Positions 1 to 11,810 of a DNA stretch of 64,000 bases are shown here, piece after piece. Location: NCBI GenBank assembly GCA_963693305.1, contig OY855908.1:3710501-3774500 (forward strand). The letters run 5' to 3'. The translations under genes and the position numbers were made by a program. Each line of letters opens with the position of its first letter. The first letter of the stretch is position 1. This stretch comes from Meandrina meandrites (lineage: Eukaryota > Cnidaria > Anthozoa > Scleractinia > Meandrinidae). The notes beneath the pieces were generated by a model that was not told the origin of the DNA, searched no databases, and worked only from the letters and a program-made list of their open reading frames with translations.

Positions 1-111
1 TTGTAGATCATCCAACCGTGAACACATGAGCCTGTCAGAAATGAAGCAATTTGATTGGTTTATTTTTTACAGGTTCACGTGCTCACGTGTTCACTGTTGG
101 ATGATCTACAA
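1..111. mobile_element. Palindromic MITE-like inverted repeat
   Basis: The two ends are near-perfect reverse complements, starting TTGTAGATCATCCAAC and ending in its complement. The arms run about 45 bases and differ at a few positions. The element abuts the window edge, so no target-site duplication can be read. It is probably a short non-autonomous DNA transposon; the superfamily is unknown. Confidence 0.7.
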
Positions 112-1219
112 TATTCAAATTAAATTTGAATGTTTGAAACCAATAATGCAATCCGTTCGCCGTTAATCAAAACCATTCCGGAATTCTAAGCGGCACGCGC
201 TGAGTATTTTGACTGTAATAATAATTATGATGCTTTGCCACTAAGAATGGTATCTGTAGAGTGCATACAATGTAGCAAAGGTTTGATAGTATGCAAAAAA
301 GTGAGGTGAAACAAACAGATTGCAAAATTTGTTGTAGAACTGTTGTCTGGAAGTTTTAATGTCATTGGTCTGTTTATGTAAAAGAGAGCCAGCCATTGTT
401 CTCAATTAACATTTTGATTGGTCAACCATCTTCCAAGTGGCTTGGTTCGAGTTGAAATTTTCACAAAGGAAATAGGAGGGAGACAAGATCTTGGTAACCA
501 GGCCAGCCCAGTCTCATAAGAAGAGGTCCTAACTCAGTGTGATTGGATGAAACATTTCAAATGTAAAAATGCTGATTTAGTTTGCACATACAACCTCTTA
601 TTCCTGAGTATAAGGAGAAGAGAATCGCTGTAGTTTTGTATGGTTTTGTGACAAATTTAATGTGGAAAAGGACAAGGGTGAGTTATGACACTCTAAATAA
701 GTAAATCGAGACAAGTTATACATGTTTATTTTTGCCCACTGCTGTGTTTATGCATTAACGTTACAATATTATTAACCAATAATACACATAAGCTTCAGGT
801 GACAGTATTTTTGTACGACTTCCATACAAGATATGGGGATTAAGTAACTTTTGATGAGTTTTAATCCCTTTCACTAGTACTCACTGCTTACTAAATTAAA
901 AAGGTTATATTGCCACTATAATTAAAAAAAAACCACATAATTTTGTAATATAATCAGTTTCACTATCACTTGAACAACATTCAAGTAATCAGTTTCTTTT
1001 TGAAAAAAAGTGCTATCTTTTTTTCTATTTTTCAATTTTGTGCATATAAAAATAATATTAAAGTCAGTTATTAAATAAACAGACTTTCATGAAGCTTGTT
1101 GAAGCTTCTGTACTGCTTGTTAAATCTACACCAAGTCAGCAACAGTAATGTTTTTACTGTAAAGTCAAATAAGCGATATATACACTGAGTGAACTTGTTA
1201 AGTGGTTTCCACGTCCTGT
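112..1219. other. Downstream/3' UTR region of the LITAF-like gene
   Basis: AT-rich sequence with no convincing coding region. On the minus strand it holds the 3' UTR of the LITAF-like gene. A minus-strand AATAAA (TTTATT at 725-730) is a plausible polyadenylation signal about 490 bases past the stop. Confidence 0.5.
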
Positions 1220-3463
1220 TTACACACGGCGGAAGACACCAACTTGCTGATTGCAGTTGGGACAGCTGTGGAGAACATCCTTCAGGGCATCAATACAGAA
1301 TGGAATCAGGCAACAACCAAGCCAACCGCTATGCAAATAAAACAAAGATATACAATCTATTATTAAATAATTTTTTAGTACAGTAATAACATTTATATTA
1401 GAGCGTTTTTCACTTGGGTGTCAAAAGGAAATCACTTTGGCTTTGCATTACTTTACAGTTGTTTTAATATTCACACCACTTTCTCATCCAATTACAAATA
1501 AAACCAAAACCAATCGTGAGTTGCTTGTATACGTTTTCCTGTGCTTCACTCCATCCACACGTATTTGCTTTGAGTTTTGATTGGATTTATTGGATATTTG
1601 TCTGTCTTTTGTGATCAGCCAAAATGATTAATGATTTAATGTGGGTTTGGTTTTATGATGCTAAATTAAAAACTGCTTCATTGCGGCAAGTAGCCCAAAA
1701 GTGCATCCACTTTAAATTAATCAAAATTCTTCCATGCAGTCATTATCCAATCAGAGGCCAAGGATAAGCTTCCAGTAGACTTCTGATTGGATTAAATCTG
1801 CACAAAAGTATTGAAGAAAATAAAGGTGGTCACAACTTTGGGCTTCTTTGCTGTAAAATCAAAAGGGTTAAGGGTCCCAATTAAGGGTTGAGGCTGCAGG
1901 GCCCGGGAGGGGGGGGGGGGGGGTACTCCTTTAATTTTACTACAGGGGTGAGCCGCTGACTCCCTGAGACTCTTGACCTGTTCCAGAGTAAAAATTATGA
2001 ATTTGCGACCCTGTTCCAGAGAAAAATTGCAAAATAGGTACCCTGTTCCAGACTTGAAGCAAAGCAACTAATGCGTACGTGATCCAGAGTGAAATTGGCA
2101 TCCAGAGTGAAATCGGAGTGACTTTTAAAAGGTAAATGAACATTTATTTAACTCAACTGTTTAATGAATAACTGGCTAATGTACTGGTTAAATAGGTTAC
2201 AGAAATGCGAGACACGATCGATAACGTACGTGATGTGACCGATCACGCAATGAAAATGGCTTTTTTTGTGGAATGCCACGGGAAACAGCAGATATCACAA
2301 AGCAAGCGGCGGAGGGGAGCGGAGTTAGCTATACTAGACCGTGCAGTGTGGTTAATCAGGATTCTAGGGGAAATTCGACACTATTCCAGAGTCAAACCTG
2401 AAATAAAATATACCCTTTTCCAGAGAGAAAGGGCGATTTTTATACTCTGTTCCAGAGTCAGAGAACCAAAAAACATACCCTGTTGAGCGGCACATACCCG
2501 TATAGCCCATATATGGGAGTACCCTCCCCCCCCCACCCCCCCCGGGCTGCAGGGACCCATTTTCAAAATTATAGGGCTCAAAGACACCAACGGGCAACCA
2601 CGAGTAATCTCTGTTTTTTCATCATGCAATGCACTTCCATGCTCAATCCACTCCAGCTCTCTGTGTACCATGTGCTCTATAAAAGGGTCTATCGTCGACT
2701 AGCTGTTATTAAGTTCCCTATGTTTTGAAGACAGTCTTGTATTGGATAAATGTCACTGTCTTTGTGAAAAGCAGGCTGTGCATTGGGTTTTTAATGTCCA
2801 TTTCATGTTACTCCAGGGTAGACGCAGAATGACAGCAGGTGCCAGGTGCCACAAGATTTTACACAGTAAAAAAATATAATTTACTGTCCAAGTTTAAAAT
2901 TAATTATGAAAAATCGAAATTTTATTTTGTAAACAAACAGAATCACATGCAAAAAAAAGTAGGCTTCACTTCATCCAGACTCCAAAGTCAAAATCATCAA
3001 GCCATCATTAATTTTCAGTGTTAAAGGACTTCACCTAAATTTTAAAAGCTTGAATCAAAATATTCAATTAAGACTAATTTCATTCCATAAGTTCAGTCGA
3101 TTGTACATGACCGTCCATCTGATATGTTGCCAAATTGCAACTTCTTAGCCAAACTAGAGCTTACCCCATCAACGCCACACCACCGCAGGCAATCCAAGTC
3201 AAGGTTCCAGGCTCGTATTTCATAGCTGTAACAATACTAGCTTGGCAAAAAGGGCAAGTCATCGCAACTGGGTTTTCGTAGAACCTCATACCACCAACTA
3301 ACACGGTTGGTTGTGTATGTATGACGGTGGTCCCTGCTGGATGTCCTTGCACTGGGTAACCGGGTTGCTGTGGATAAGCTCCTGGTTGTTTAGTTTCATA
3401 TCCTGGTGGACCCGGGTAAGCTGGAGGTGCTGCCTGAACAGTTCCTTGTTGTCCTGCGTCCAT
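1220..3463 (-). CDS. LITAF/CDIP-like membrane-associated zinc protein
   Basis: Two coding exons, 3463-3165 and 1328-1220, join in phase (donor GTAAGC, acceptor AG) into a 135-residue protein. The N-terminal half is rich in proline, glycine and tyrosine and has a PPAY motif near residue 13, typical of partners of NEDD4-type WW domains and ESCRT. The LITAF domain follows: a CPFC knuckle at residues 70-73, a central hydrophobic stretch with a CC pair, and a CPNC knuckle at 122-125 near the C-terminus. LITAF-domain proteins bind one zinc through the paired knuckles and sit monotopically on the cytosolic face of late endosomes or lysosomes. A longer reading upstream starts only at TTG, so the ATG at 3463 was chosen. 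The 1.8 kb intron contains a transposon at 1902-2545. Family assignment is secure; the vertebrate orthologue (LITAF or CDIP1) is not resolved. Confidence 0.9.
1902..2545. mobile_element. 644-bp inverted-repeat DNA transposon with 9-bp TSD
   Basis: The element starts with a CCCGGG-plus-G-tract end leading into GGTACTCC and finishes with the mirrored GGGAGTACC plus C-tract. It is flanked by an exact 9-bp direct repeat, GCTGCAGGG (1893-1901 and 2546-2554). The interior has repeated CCCTGTTCCAGAG-type motifs on both sides and no transposase. The 9-bp duplication suggests a Mutator-like non-autonomous element. It lies in the single LITAF intron. Confidence 0.75.
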
Positions 3464-4078
3464 GTTTGACAACGAAAACTTTTACTTGAATACGCTACCT
3501 GACTCTTCCGAACTCTTCCTTCTCCGAAATATAATACTTGTTCGTCATTAATAGAGTCCAGTCCACTGGCCGTGATGACATCATATTCTAAACCTGGAAT
3601 GATGCCGAATGACGTCAAGACTGTGAGTCCGCTCGCGATAGAGCGTATTGAATAAAGGTTACGGTGGTCCATAGTAAATAACTGAGTTTTGGTATGATTT
3701 CAAGTGTTCCTACAGCAAATTGTGCCCACCACAGAAGTGATTTCGTTAGATGCAAACTCGACTCTTGAAAATACCACTACCCCCCCCCCCCCCCCCCCAA
3801 TACAAAGACACACACTATGGCCAGAGTGGAGGGGGGGAGGTGGCACCCAGGGGTCAAAGTGTGTTGTCAAATAAATAAATGAACAAAATTGAATTTTCAA
3901 TGAAATTCATTTATATTTACACTTCTTTTTATAACCATTCATTCGTGTTGACCAATTATTGGCTTGCAGCCGCTTGCTTTGACAGTTGACAACAGCCTTT
4001 GTTTTTCGAACCAATCAGATTTGAGAGCTGTTATATAATAATTCGTATCAATATTATTTTTCCCGCGATAATATCGAC
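3464..4078. promoter_or_regulatory. Shared divergent promoter region of LITAF-like gene and POFUT2
   Basis: The two start codons point away from each other across about 615 bases, so this stretch must hold both 5' UTRs and probably a bidirectional promoter. It contains a 19-base C tract (3780-3798) matched by a G tract near 3831, forming a small G/C-tract inverted repeat of the kind seen in the local transposons. No TATA box is obvious. Confidence 0.45.
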
Positions 4079-5409
4079 ATGGCGGTCGAATGGAGAGTTT
4101 TCGCTGTTCTCTTTGTAACAATAAATCTCGGCTCATCTGTTTTTAGCGAAGACACAGACGACGATTTAGCTGCATTTGGTACTTCAAGCCAACATGGTCT
4201 CAATGTCGATTCATTTCAAGCAAATAACGATACGAAATCCGACAGTAAAAGATACCTACTTTACGACGTGAATCCGGGCGAGGGGTTCAACCTCCGACGG
4301 GACGTGTATATGAGGGTAGCAAATATGATGAAACTCCTGCGGGAAAAACAAAACTGGGTCCTTGTCGTTCCACCATGGAGAAAACTCTACCACTGGCGAT
4401 CTCTGATCGAACAAAATGCCCTCCCGTGGCGAACATTTTTCGACCTGGAAAGCTTGAATCGGTACGTGCCTGTGATAGAGTTCGAAGACTATGTCAAAGA
4501 AACCGGTCAGCCGGCAATAGACGAAATCCTCTATTTACAAGGCTACGCTGAAGGTTGGAAAGACGGGCATTGGGAAGAAAAAATCGATGATAGAGATTGT
4601 ATCGACAGACCTATTTACCACAGAGATGAAAACGGTTTGTATCGCGGGTACTTTTGGGGAATGGAAGAAGTGTTCGCGCGCAAATTTAAATGCGTTTCAG
4701 TCCAGGGAACTTCTGCCATATTGGTTCCAACACTCCTCGAAAAGACCAAATCAAGGTAAGAATATTTTTTATTTGAATTCTCCATTCAAAATTTTTTGGA
4801 GTACGTTCCGTAACACCTTTTTTGGGGGGGCGTTACGGTGGAATTGTTATTTTATATTGATAACCCAAGAGTCAAAGGCACTTGAAAATGTATTCAAATC
4901 CACGTGTCAACTTCTTTGTGTTGGCTGGTGTGTTGTGGCTAGCGTTTGGGAAATTCCCACGCTCTCATTAAATTAATGCACATTCGTACGGCATTGGCAA
5001 AGTAATTTCAATCAATATTACCGAAAGACTGAACTTCTAATTACCGGTATTAATTATCATTGTATTGATCGCCGTACAAAGGGAACAAGCAAGATTTCAT
5101 ATAATTGTTTTCATTTCTTTGGAATTAAAATTTTATTATTTTATTATCATAGTACCCGAAAATAACATAAATTTCTTTTCAATGGAACAAAATTTAAGGA
5201 AAGGGTTAGAAGAATGGGATATTGGGGTGGGAGAGTGGAGACATTTATCAAAGCGATCCTGGTTATAATTTAATTTACCGCCCTACACCCCCATTTATAA
5301 GCTTCTTCACTGGTCCACTGTCTTTGCTTACAAAAGAAATATTCCAGTTATAAGTCTCCCCTGGGTATAGGACCTACCCCTTCCAACGTATAGTATTTAT
5401 CTTACTAGC

Positions 5410-5480
<71 letters not shown>

Positions 5481-8430
5481 GATGTAAATGAAAGTCAGAT
5501 TTTTTACAAACAGAAATATGTAGAACAAGTGACTTTTCGGAATTTAAAAGGAGCATTCAGAGAATGACTTTTGATTAGATAGATTTTGCTTATATTATTT
5601 ATTTGTAGATTCTAGTTTCTTCTAGTTATTTTTGTAACATATTTTAGTGTATTTTATTATTATTATTATTACGATTATATTTCTCGAAGATATTAGCTAC
5701 TGATATTTGTATTACAAGCTACTCTAAAATTCGAGAGAAAATAAAGTCTACGTATGTATGTAATACTATGTAAATAAGTTTATATTTTGTAAATAGTTCA
5801 CCTTAGTTTGTAATATTTTAACTTGTGAACATAGAGCGTGTAAAGGCTTTCAGTGTTATTATGTAGGTAGGCTATTGAAATTTTTACTGACATTATTTCA
5901 TGGGAAGAACTTAAGGAAAAAATTTGTATATATATATTTTTAACCACATACACCTAAGATTCAAGTTTGTATGAAAAATGCTCAATAAAGTTTTATTATT
6001 AAAAAAAAATAATAATAATAATAATAATTGTTTTAGTATAATGTTCACAGGTGAATATCAAGAACTGCAAAATATTGAAAGAAAACATGAATATAACAAA
6101 CATAATTTTAATTTCCAAGTGGAAGTTTAGATCAAGAACTTTAATCAAAAGTGGCTTTCTTTTTACTATAGCCTCATCACATCTTAACATAAGAATAGAA
6201 TTTTTAACAGATCTATACAGTGTTAAATCATAACAAGTATGTAACAGTCACCAGATACCTTGTGCATAAGATTCCCTTCTAACTTCATGAACCATGAAAA
6301 GGTTCACAGCCCCCTATTTTCTGTGAAGGTGTAGAGGTTGATCGTTAAGTTTGAGGGGTCGCCATCTTGGTTTCTGTATGTGGGCAAAAACTGGGGAGAG
6401 TACTAAATGCCCGAGCATAGGGGTGCTGGTGTTTAATGGCATGGGCCCCCCACTCCTACAGGCGTTTTGTACTCCCCCCAGTTTTCGCTCTCATAAAGAA
6501 ACCAAGATGGTGACCCCTCAAACTCAACGATCGACCTCTACGATTTCACAGAAAAACAGGGGACAGTGAACAGTCTATGAAAAGGTTTAACAACATATAT
6601 GTTTAGTTAGGAGACTTGCCTTAAACAGAGTTTTTGTCAGATGACTTTGAAGGTAATAGGTCAAGGAAAAGGAATGTCTGGTCTCCCATTTTGCATGCAT
6701 CCACTCCAAGCTGCAGTTAGGCGGTCAAACACCAATAATTTATTACCACCTGCACAGTCTGCAGGCCCTCTTAAGTAATTGATTATTTTTCACTATGTTC
6801 CAGATCAGTGTTTGTAGAGAGATTTGAGGAAGTTTTGCACATCATTTATGGAGAGAAGGATTACTGGGAGGTACTGTAACTTATATGCATGCAATATCTT
6901 TTATTGTTTCAGGTCTGTGTTTGTTGACAGATTTGAAAAAGTTATGCACATCCGTTATGGTCAGGTGGAATATTATAAGGTAATCATTTTTTAAAGGGCT
7001 TCTTCTGGTGGGCTTAATGTTCTAGTAGAGGGAAGGAAAGGCTTTAACTGTATCAGAAAGAATTTTTGGATTTAAAAAATGTTTGGGTTTGTATTAGGAT
7101 AGAAGATGTGATATTGCATCTGAAAATTTTTTAGGTGTATGCCCATGGGCTTATTTTTGGGAGTGGTCTATAAACAAAAGGATTTTCTCCCCCTGATATT
7201 TGGAGGGTGGGCTTTTTTTTAGTGAGGTTTGGGATTGCTGAAAACTTACTTTAGTGCTTTGTAGAATGGCATGGGACAATATATATAGGCAATGTGGTCA
7301 TTTGAGGAATGGTATGGCAAAGAAAATGAGATATTGATTATTCTCGTTTGTCTTTGCCGCAGGCAAGAAGAAGCCTTGTGTTTGCCAAGCACTTGAGAGA
7401 TGAAGGAGACAAGTTTAGAAGAGAAGTTTTAAAATCACACGATGAGAGAGATGCAACTGTCATGGATGCAGACTGGACAAAGAATCAGAAAAAGGAAGGC
7501 TCTGCCAAGGGTGGGCCATATCTTGCTGTTCACTTGAGAAGAGCTGATTTTCTTTATGCCCACCCTGATGGTGTCCCATCACTGGACAATGCTGTCAAGC
7601 AGATTAAAGAGATTCTCGAGAAAGAGAAACTTGAGATGGTTTTTCTTGCAACTGATGCTGATGAAGAAGGTGATTTACTAACACTGTAAATGCTCTGACA
7701 CTTTCATAGAAATTAATATTGAAAGATTATTTTGCCAAACACCCAACAAACAGCTGCCACAACAAAGTTTATCTGAAAGACCACACACAGAGGTTCTATC
7801 CACAGATGAAAAAGTTAAAACGTCAACATTGCTTTCTGTCTATGGGAGCAAAGGGATAGGCCTAGACCCAAAAATCCTGGAAAATGTTCTAAAAATCTTT
7901 CCAGAAATTTCCATTTTTTTTTAAAAAAAAAAATCCCTCCAAAAACTTCTAAATATCCCCCCCCCCCCCCCCCCAAAAAAAAAAAATTAAATGAAACTCA
8001 GCAAATCTGCCATCTTGGCAAAGGGGTGTTAATAGAGGGGGGAGGGACTTATTTAAAAAACTGAACGTCCAGTGGAAGGCTTATTAGTAGAGAGAGGACA
8101 TAAAAGATGTGTTATACCACAATCATAACTACAGTTATTTCTTGTTTTCCAGATGTGAATTATTTGAAGAGCAAGCTTCCCCTGGCAAAGTATGACCCTC
8201 CAAAAGAAATTTTGAGAAAATATCGTGACGGTGGAGTGGCCATCATAGACCAATGGATTTGTGCACATGCTCAATACTTTGTTGGAACATGTGAATCCAC
8301 GTTTTCATTTCGTATTCACGAAGAAAGAGACATACTAGGTTTCCATGGTGACAAGACCTTTAATTGCCTTTGTGGTGATATGAAAATTGGAAAATGTGAA
8401 CAACCGTCGAGGTGGAGAGTAGTATATTAA
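4079..8430 (+). CDS. POFUT2: GDP-fucose protein O-fucosyltransferase 2
   Basis: Coding exons are 4079-4755, then either 6804-6870 or 6913-6979, then 7363-7669 and 8153-8430. With one alternative exon the frame is continuous for 442 residues; human POFUT2 is about 430. The enzyme transfers fucose from GDP-fucose to Ser/Thr of folded thrombospondin type 1 repeats in the ER. Visible features are an N-terminal signal peptide (about residues 1-23), the NPGEGFNLRRD motif with the catalytic Glu in the GEG position, the HLRRADF nucleotide-binding motif, and the C-terminal STFSFRIHEER block, all diagnostic of the POFUT2 family (GT68). An AATAAA sits just after the stop (8436-8441); another lies near 9624. 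The 2 kb first intron holds a microsatellite and a foldback element. Confidence 0.95.
5411..5480. repeat. (ATA)n microsatellite
   Basis: About 23 perfect ATA/TAA units in POFUT2 intron 1. A shorter relative (ATT)n occurs near 5656, and AAT repeats occur near 6008. Confidence 0.98.
6302..6571. mobile_element. Foldback/MITE element in POFUT2 intron 1
   Basis: Long imperfect inverted repeats: GTTCACAGCCCC at the left end matches the GGGGACAGTGAAC right end. The arms continue through TTTCTGTGAA, GTAGAGGTTGATCG and GAGGGGTC.CCATCTTGG for about 75 bases. No transposase and no clear target-site duplication. Confidence 0.75.
6804..6870 (+). other. POFUT2: POFUT2 alternative exon A
   Basis: A 67-base exon between TTCCAG and GTACTG. 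It encodes SVFVERFEEVLHIIYGEKDYWE after the shared Arg codon. It enters in phase 2 and leaves in phase 0, exactly like exon B. It resembles the human protein at this point more closely than exon B does, including the G-K-x-Y-W pattern. Confidence 0.88.
6913..6979 (+). other. POFUT2: POFUT2 alternative exon B
   Basis: A 67-base exon between TTTCAG and GTAATC. Aligned by eye to exon A it matches at 49 of 67 bases and 13 of 22 full codons' residues, and it keeps the same phases. It lies only 42 bases after exon A. It is open, with good splice sites, so it looks functional rather than decayed. Confidence 0.88.
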
Positions 8431-9299
8431 AGTATAATAAATCTGTTTTTCAGATTTTAATATCAGATAATTTTCAAATATGCTGTGCCAACCCAACGGA
8501 TTTTATTGTATGCTGGTATCAGGAGATAAGATATTTTGTGCAGGCTTAGTTAGGTTACAATTTTTTTTCTGGGGTTGTTGTCAAATGACAGTCAGTAATT
8601 TATGGGGATAAAAAATATTATAAGCCAAACAATAGTTTTCATAGTACACTTGTGAAGCAAAGAAATCAGATCATTCAGTTGACTGCACTTGAAATTTAAA
8701 GGGAACCTCTGCTCTTGAGGCAAGTTGATGTTGAGTTGTTTGAAATAATGCCTAAATTACAAATTGTACTGGACAAGGGAGAAATAGCATTAATTATAAT
8801 AATAGAGGGAAAAGATTATGGCTTTTCAATTTTCTGGGCCTGGTTGCATAAAGCATCTTACAATTAAGTGGAATTTTGTACAACTGTTTTCTGTGTCCCG
8901 AAGGATTTTTTCATTGTGTTTCCAATACTCCTTAATCTGCCTTTGGCTGATTTATCCATAATCGTGTGTAAGAAGACCTTCCAGAACACAGGGAGTAGCT
9001 GCAGAAAACCCCACTTAATCTTAAGTTGCTTTGTTTGACTGGTCACTGGGCACCACTATTTTGGAATTTATGACGTCAGTGTGTTGCCCAATTGTTTACC
9101 ACAAAAGAATAACCTCTGCTTCCTGACAATAGTGGCGACATCATAAAATCCAAAATGACAGCATGGGGAAAATTTAAAAGTGATAGTAGTTATGATGCGA
9201 TGGTATGTTATAATGTATGCTAAAAATTGTAGGCATTATTTCAAGCAACTCAATTTCAACTTGCCTCAGGCTAGAGCAGAGGTTCCTTTTAGGCAGTCG

Positions 9300-9379
9300 T
9301 TCCTTGCTAGCAGAGGCTCTTTTCCTGGTGTTCGCTGACGGGAGCGAACACCAGGAAAAGAGCCTCTGCTAGCAGGGAA
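9300..9379. mobile_element. 80-bp palindromic MITE with 9-bp TSD
   Basis: An almost perfect palindrome. The arms begin TTCCTTGCTAGCAGAGG and run 35 bases around a short centre (CTGACGG). It is flanked by exact 9-bp direct repeats, AGGCAGTCG, at 9291-9299 and 9380-9388. The ends resemble those of the element at 35857-36618. Confidence 0.88.
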
Positions 9380-10063
9380 AGGCAGTCGAGGAAAGAAGCC
9401 AGAAAAATTCAAAGCTCTAACATGACTTGAACAATACCCCTGGTCTACCCCTGACTCCTGTGTTTTGGGTGCAGCTGAGCATATACATTGTGAGTTGATG
9501 TGTTCCTGTGAAAGGAGATTTTTACCTATGATATACCTTTCTTTACTATTTATGATGGGTGACAGGATACCCATGTGCAATATCAGTTTGTAAGGAGGTC
9601 AAATAAGTAAATAAATTATTTCTCAATAAAATAGCACTTAAGGCTGATATTTGTTGTTTTATGTCCCTACACTATGCTTGTATCCCTACTTCACTTCCCT
9701 TGAAACTGGTTTAAATTTAATATCTCAGTGTCTAAATATGTGTCTTGCTGCACTTGTGATAAAATAGGTCAATAGCTTGAATAGTTAGGCTGTGCTCAAG
9801 GCATCATTACTGCAAAAATTCTAACCCTTCCTTTTTTTAATTTAATAAAAAAAACTAGTGTGCAACGCAGTCAGCAACTGGTCTCCAACCAGTTTCATCC
9901 AATGAGTACAGACTTCTTCGATTCAGGGAGCTAAACAAGATTGATAGAAGGAACTTATGTTATATGTAGCCTTTTCTGTACAAATCATGTTTCCTGTTGA
10001 CTGTGAACAACAAATCACCCACAAAAATGCATGCAGGATATGGCTAAAATCCTGCATTGTACA

Positions 10064-10229
10064 GTTCCAGAAAATATCCAAACCCACCCCATGTAAGGTC
10101 ACTGGAAATTCCAAGGGGGTGGGGGGTCTCAAAAGCCAAAATGTTTATTAAAGGACGGAATTTCCAGGGAGGTTGGGGGATTCAGACCAAAAAGCCTTCT
10201 GAGGGAGGGGTATGGATATTTTCTGGAAC
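10064..10229. mobile_element. Short inverted-repeat MITE
   Basis: The ends GTTCCAGAAAATATCCA and its complement (GGATATTTTCTGGAAC) bracket 166 bases. There is an internal second inverted pair around GGAAATTCCA / GGAATTTCC. No clear target-site duplication. Confidence 0.7.
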
Positions 10230-10807
10230 AACACATTAGAAAATGTGCAAATATGTTTAATTTGGAGGCTCATAGTTTTAACATAAGCATGTTTGTGGTG
10301 CTTTGTTGTTCACACCCGAAAGAGGACATGATTTGTACTGTACTGTATTAAGGTTACATATAAATTTTTTTCTCCATTTGCCAACAAATGTGTTTCTTAA
10401 TTTTGGGTCAGTCAGTCTGATTAAAAAAAAAAAAAAATCAGAACAAGCTGGAACTAGGAGGACAGATACCCAAAAGTCATTACCATGGAGCTGATGTGGT
10501 TAAAAAAATCAACATGGCAAGAAAAGTGAAAAACAGGTAGCACTCACTTTTTGTGATCTGCCAGAATCCATGAATTTTCTGCAGCTGCTGGAACAGCAAA
10601 TCTGATATATTTATATCATGTTGTTTTGGAAAACCCCCCAAAATATGGGTTGGTTGGACAACGGTAAACAGAGAAAAAAGAGGGACAGCCAAAACTCTCT
10701 GAAGTAGCCTGTATTCATCAGACACAACCAGTCAGAGAAAACAGGATCAGTGTTGCTGTCTGCGCTTCTTAATTCAAATATTTGCTCCAAAATGGCAGAC
10801 TGGATAC

Positions 10808-10940
10808 AGGAAATGGAATGAAATGTTTTTCTTAGGAGGGGTGCACATACTAGTTTTGTATTAGAAAGCCTCCTGGTCATCTAATGTGGGGTTGCGCACC
10901 CCATGCACCACCCCCTCCCCCCTAGATCTGCCCCTGGCAC
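10808..10940. mobile_element. Fragment of a GGGGTAGATCTAGG-type DNA transposon
   Basis: Contains GAGGGGTGCACA, a ..TGTATTA.AAAGCC.CC.GGTCAT.. segment, and an end reading CCTAGATCTGCCCCTGG. The same blocks recur at 43104-43285, so this is a dispersed family. The CAGGGG-type end is reminiscent of hAT elements, which is an inference. Confidence 0.5.
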
Positions 10941-11280
10941 TCAAGAGAACCTAAATTTGCAAACTTTTCTGAGAGAAAATCCCCTGGAGCCCCCTTGCTC
11001 TGGCCTTTTGCGGTCATGTTAGCACCTTGGGCACTAAAAAGCACTTCCTATTTTTCTTCAAGGGGTTGGAATCTCTGTCACTGCAAAGATTATTTTTTCA
11101 TATATGAAACTTAAGTACCTCAACAGCAGGAGGTCAATTCCCAAAAAACTGGGTGGGCATGTGTAAGTGTGCTTTCTAAAACCATAGTTTTATTTCAGAC
11201 GAAAATATGCAATTTTCCCCTTTTCTATTTCAGACCTGATACAAAATTTATACCCTGTTGCCAACCAGACCCTACCGAAG

Positions 11281-11349
11281 GCTGACTGGTTAGTTCAGTT
11301 GGTTGAGGGCCAGACTATAGTGGGAGGCCCTCAGGTTTGAGCTCCAGAC
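11281..11349 (+). repeat. tRNA-like SINE head fragment
   Basis: Contains an A-box-like TTAGTTCAGTTGGTTGAGG and a B-box-like GGTTTGAGCTCC at tRNA-like spacing. There is no acceptor stem, so it is a tRNA-derived repeat rather than a tRNA gene. It abuts the transposon at 11350. Confidence 0.5.
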
Positions 11350-11810
11350 CCCCAGGGGGGTACTCGGGATTTAAAGTGATGGGGATGATCGAATGGGGGC
11401 AAACCCAAAAAATCCCTGGACCAAAAATTGACCCCACAAAAATCCTATGCCGAATTTCTTACTGTTAAAATTTTAAACATTAAATACATTAGAAATTAAA
11501 TGCTTTTGTTTGTTTATTTATTTATCATACCATCTAAATCTATCTTTCCTTCACCCAGGTGGTCATTTTAACAACACTAGAGACACCCATGAACACTTCC
11601 TTATGCAGCCAAGGTACTTCCACGAATCTTAGAAATATTATATAAAACTCAAAGAAATCCGCACTTCAATCAAGCCCTCCCCCCCCACAAAAAAAATACT
11701 TGCCAAATTTTCCTTCCCCAAAAAAATCTGAATATCGAAAATTTCAAACCCCAAAAAATCCTTTGATCATTCCCGTCACTTGAAGTCCTGAGTACCCCCC
11801 CTCCCCCCTG
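11350..11810. mobile_element. Inverted-repeat DNA transposon, GGGGTACTC-type ends
   Basis: The left end CCCCAGGGGGGTACTCGGGA mirrors the right end GAGTACCCCCCCTCCCCCCTG. The internal GGGATGATCGAATGGG also mirrors CCTTTGATCATTCCC. The 9 bases on each side (GCTCCAGAC and GGCCCAGAC) match at 7 of 9, an imperfect duplication. The ends resemble those of the element at 1902-2545. Confidence 0.6.

Noticed and set aside
1792..2728. Several overlapping open frames of 67-96 codons on both strands
   Set aside because: They lie in or across the 1902-2545 transposon and its G/C tracts; none has splice support or a family resemblance.
3298..3672. 124-codon minus-strand open frame
   Set aside because: Different frame over the LITAF first exon; the LITAF frame has the diagnostic zinc knuckles.
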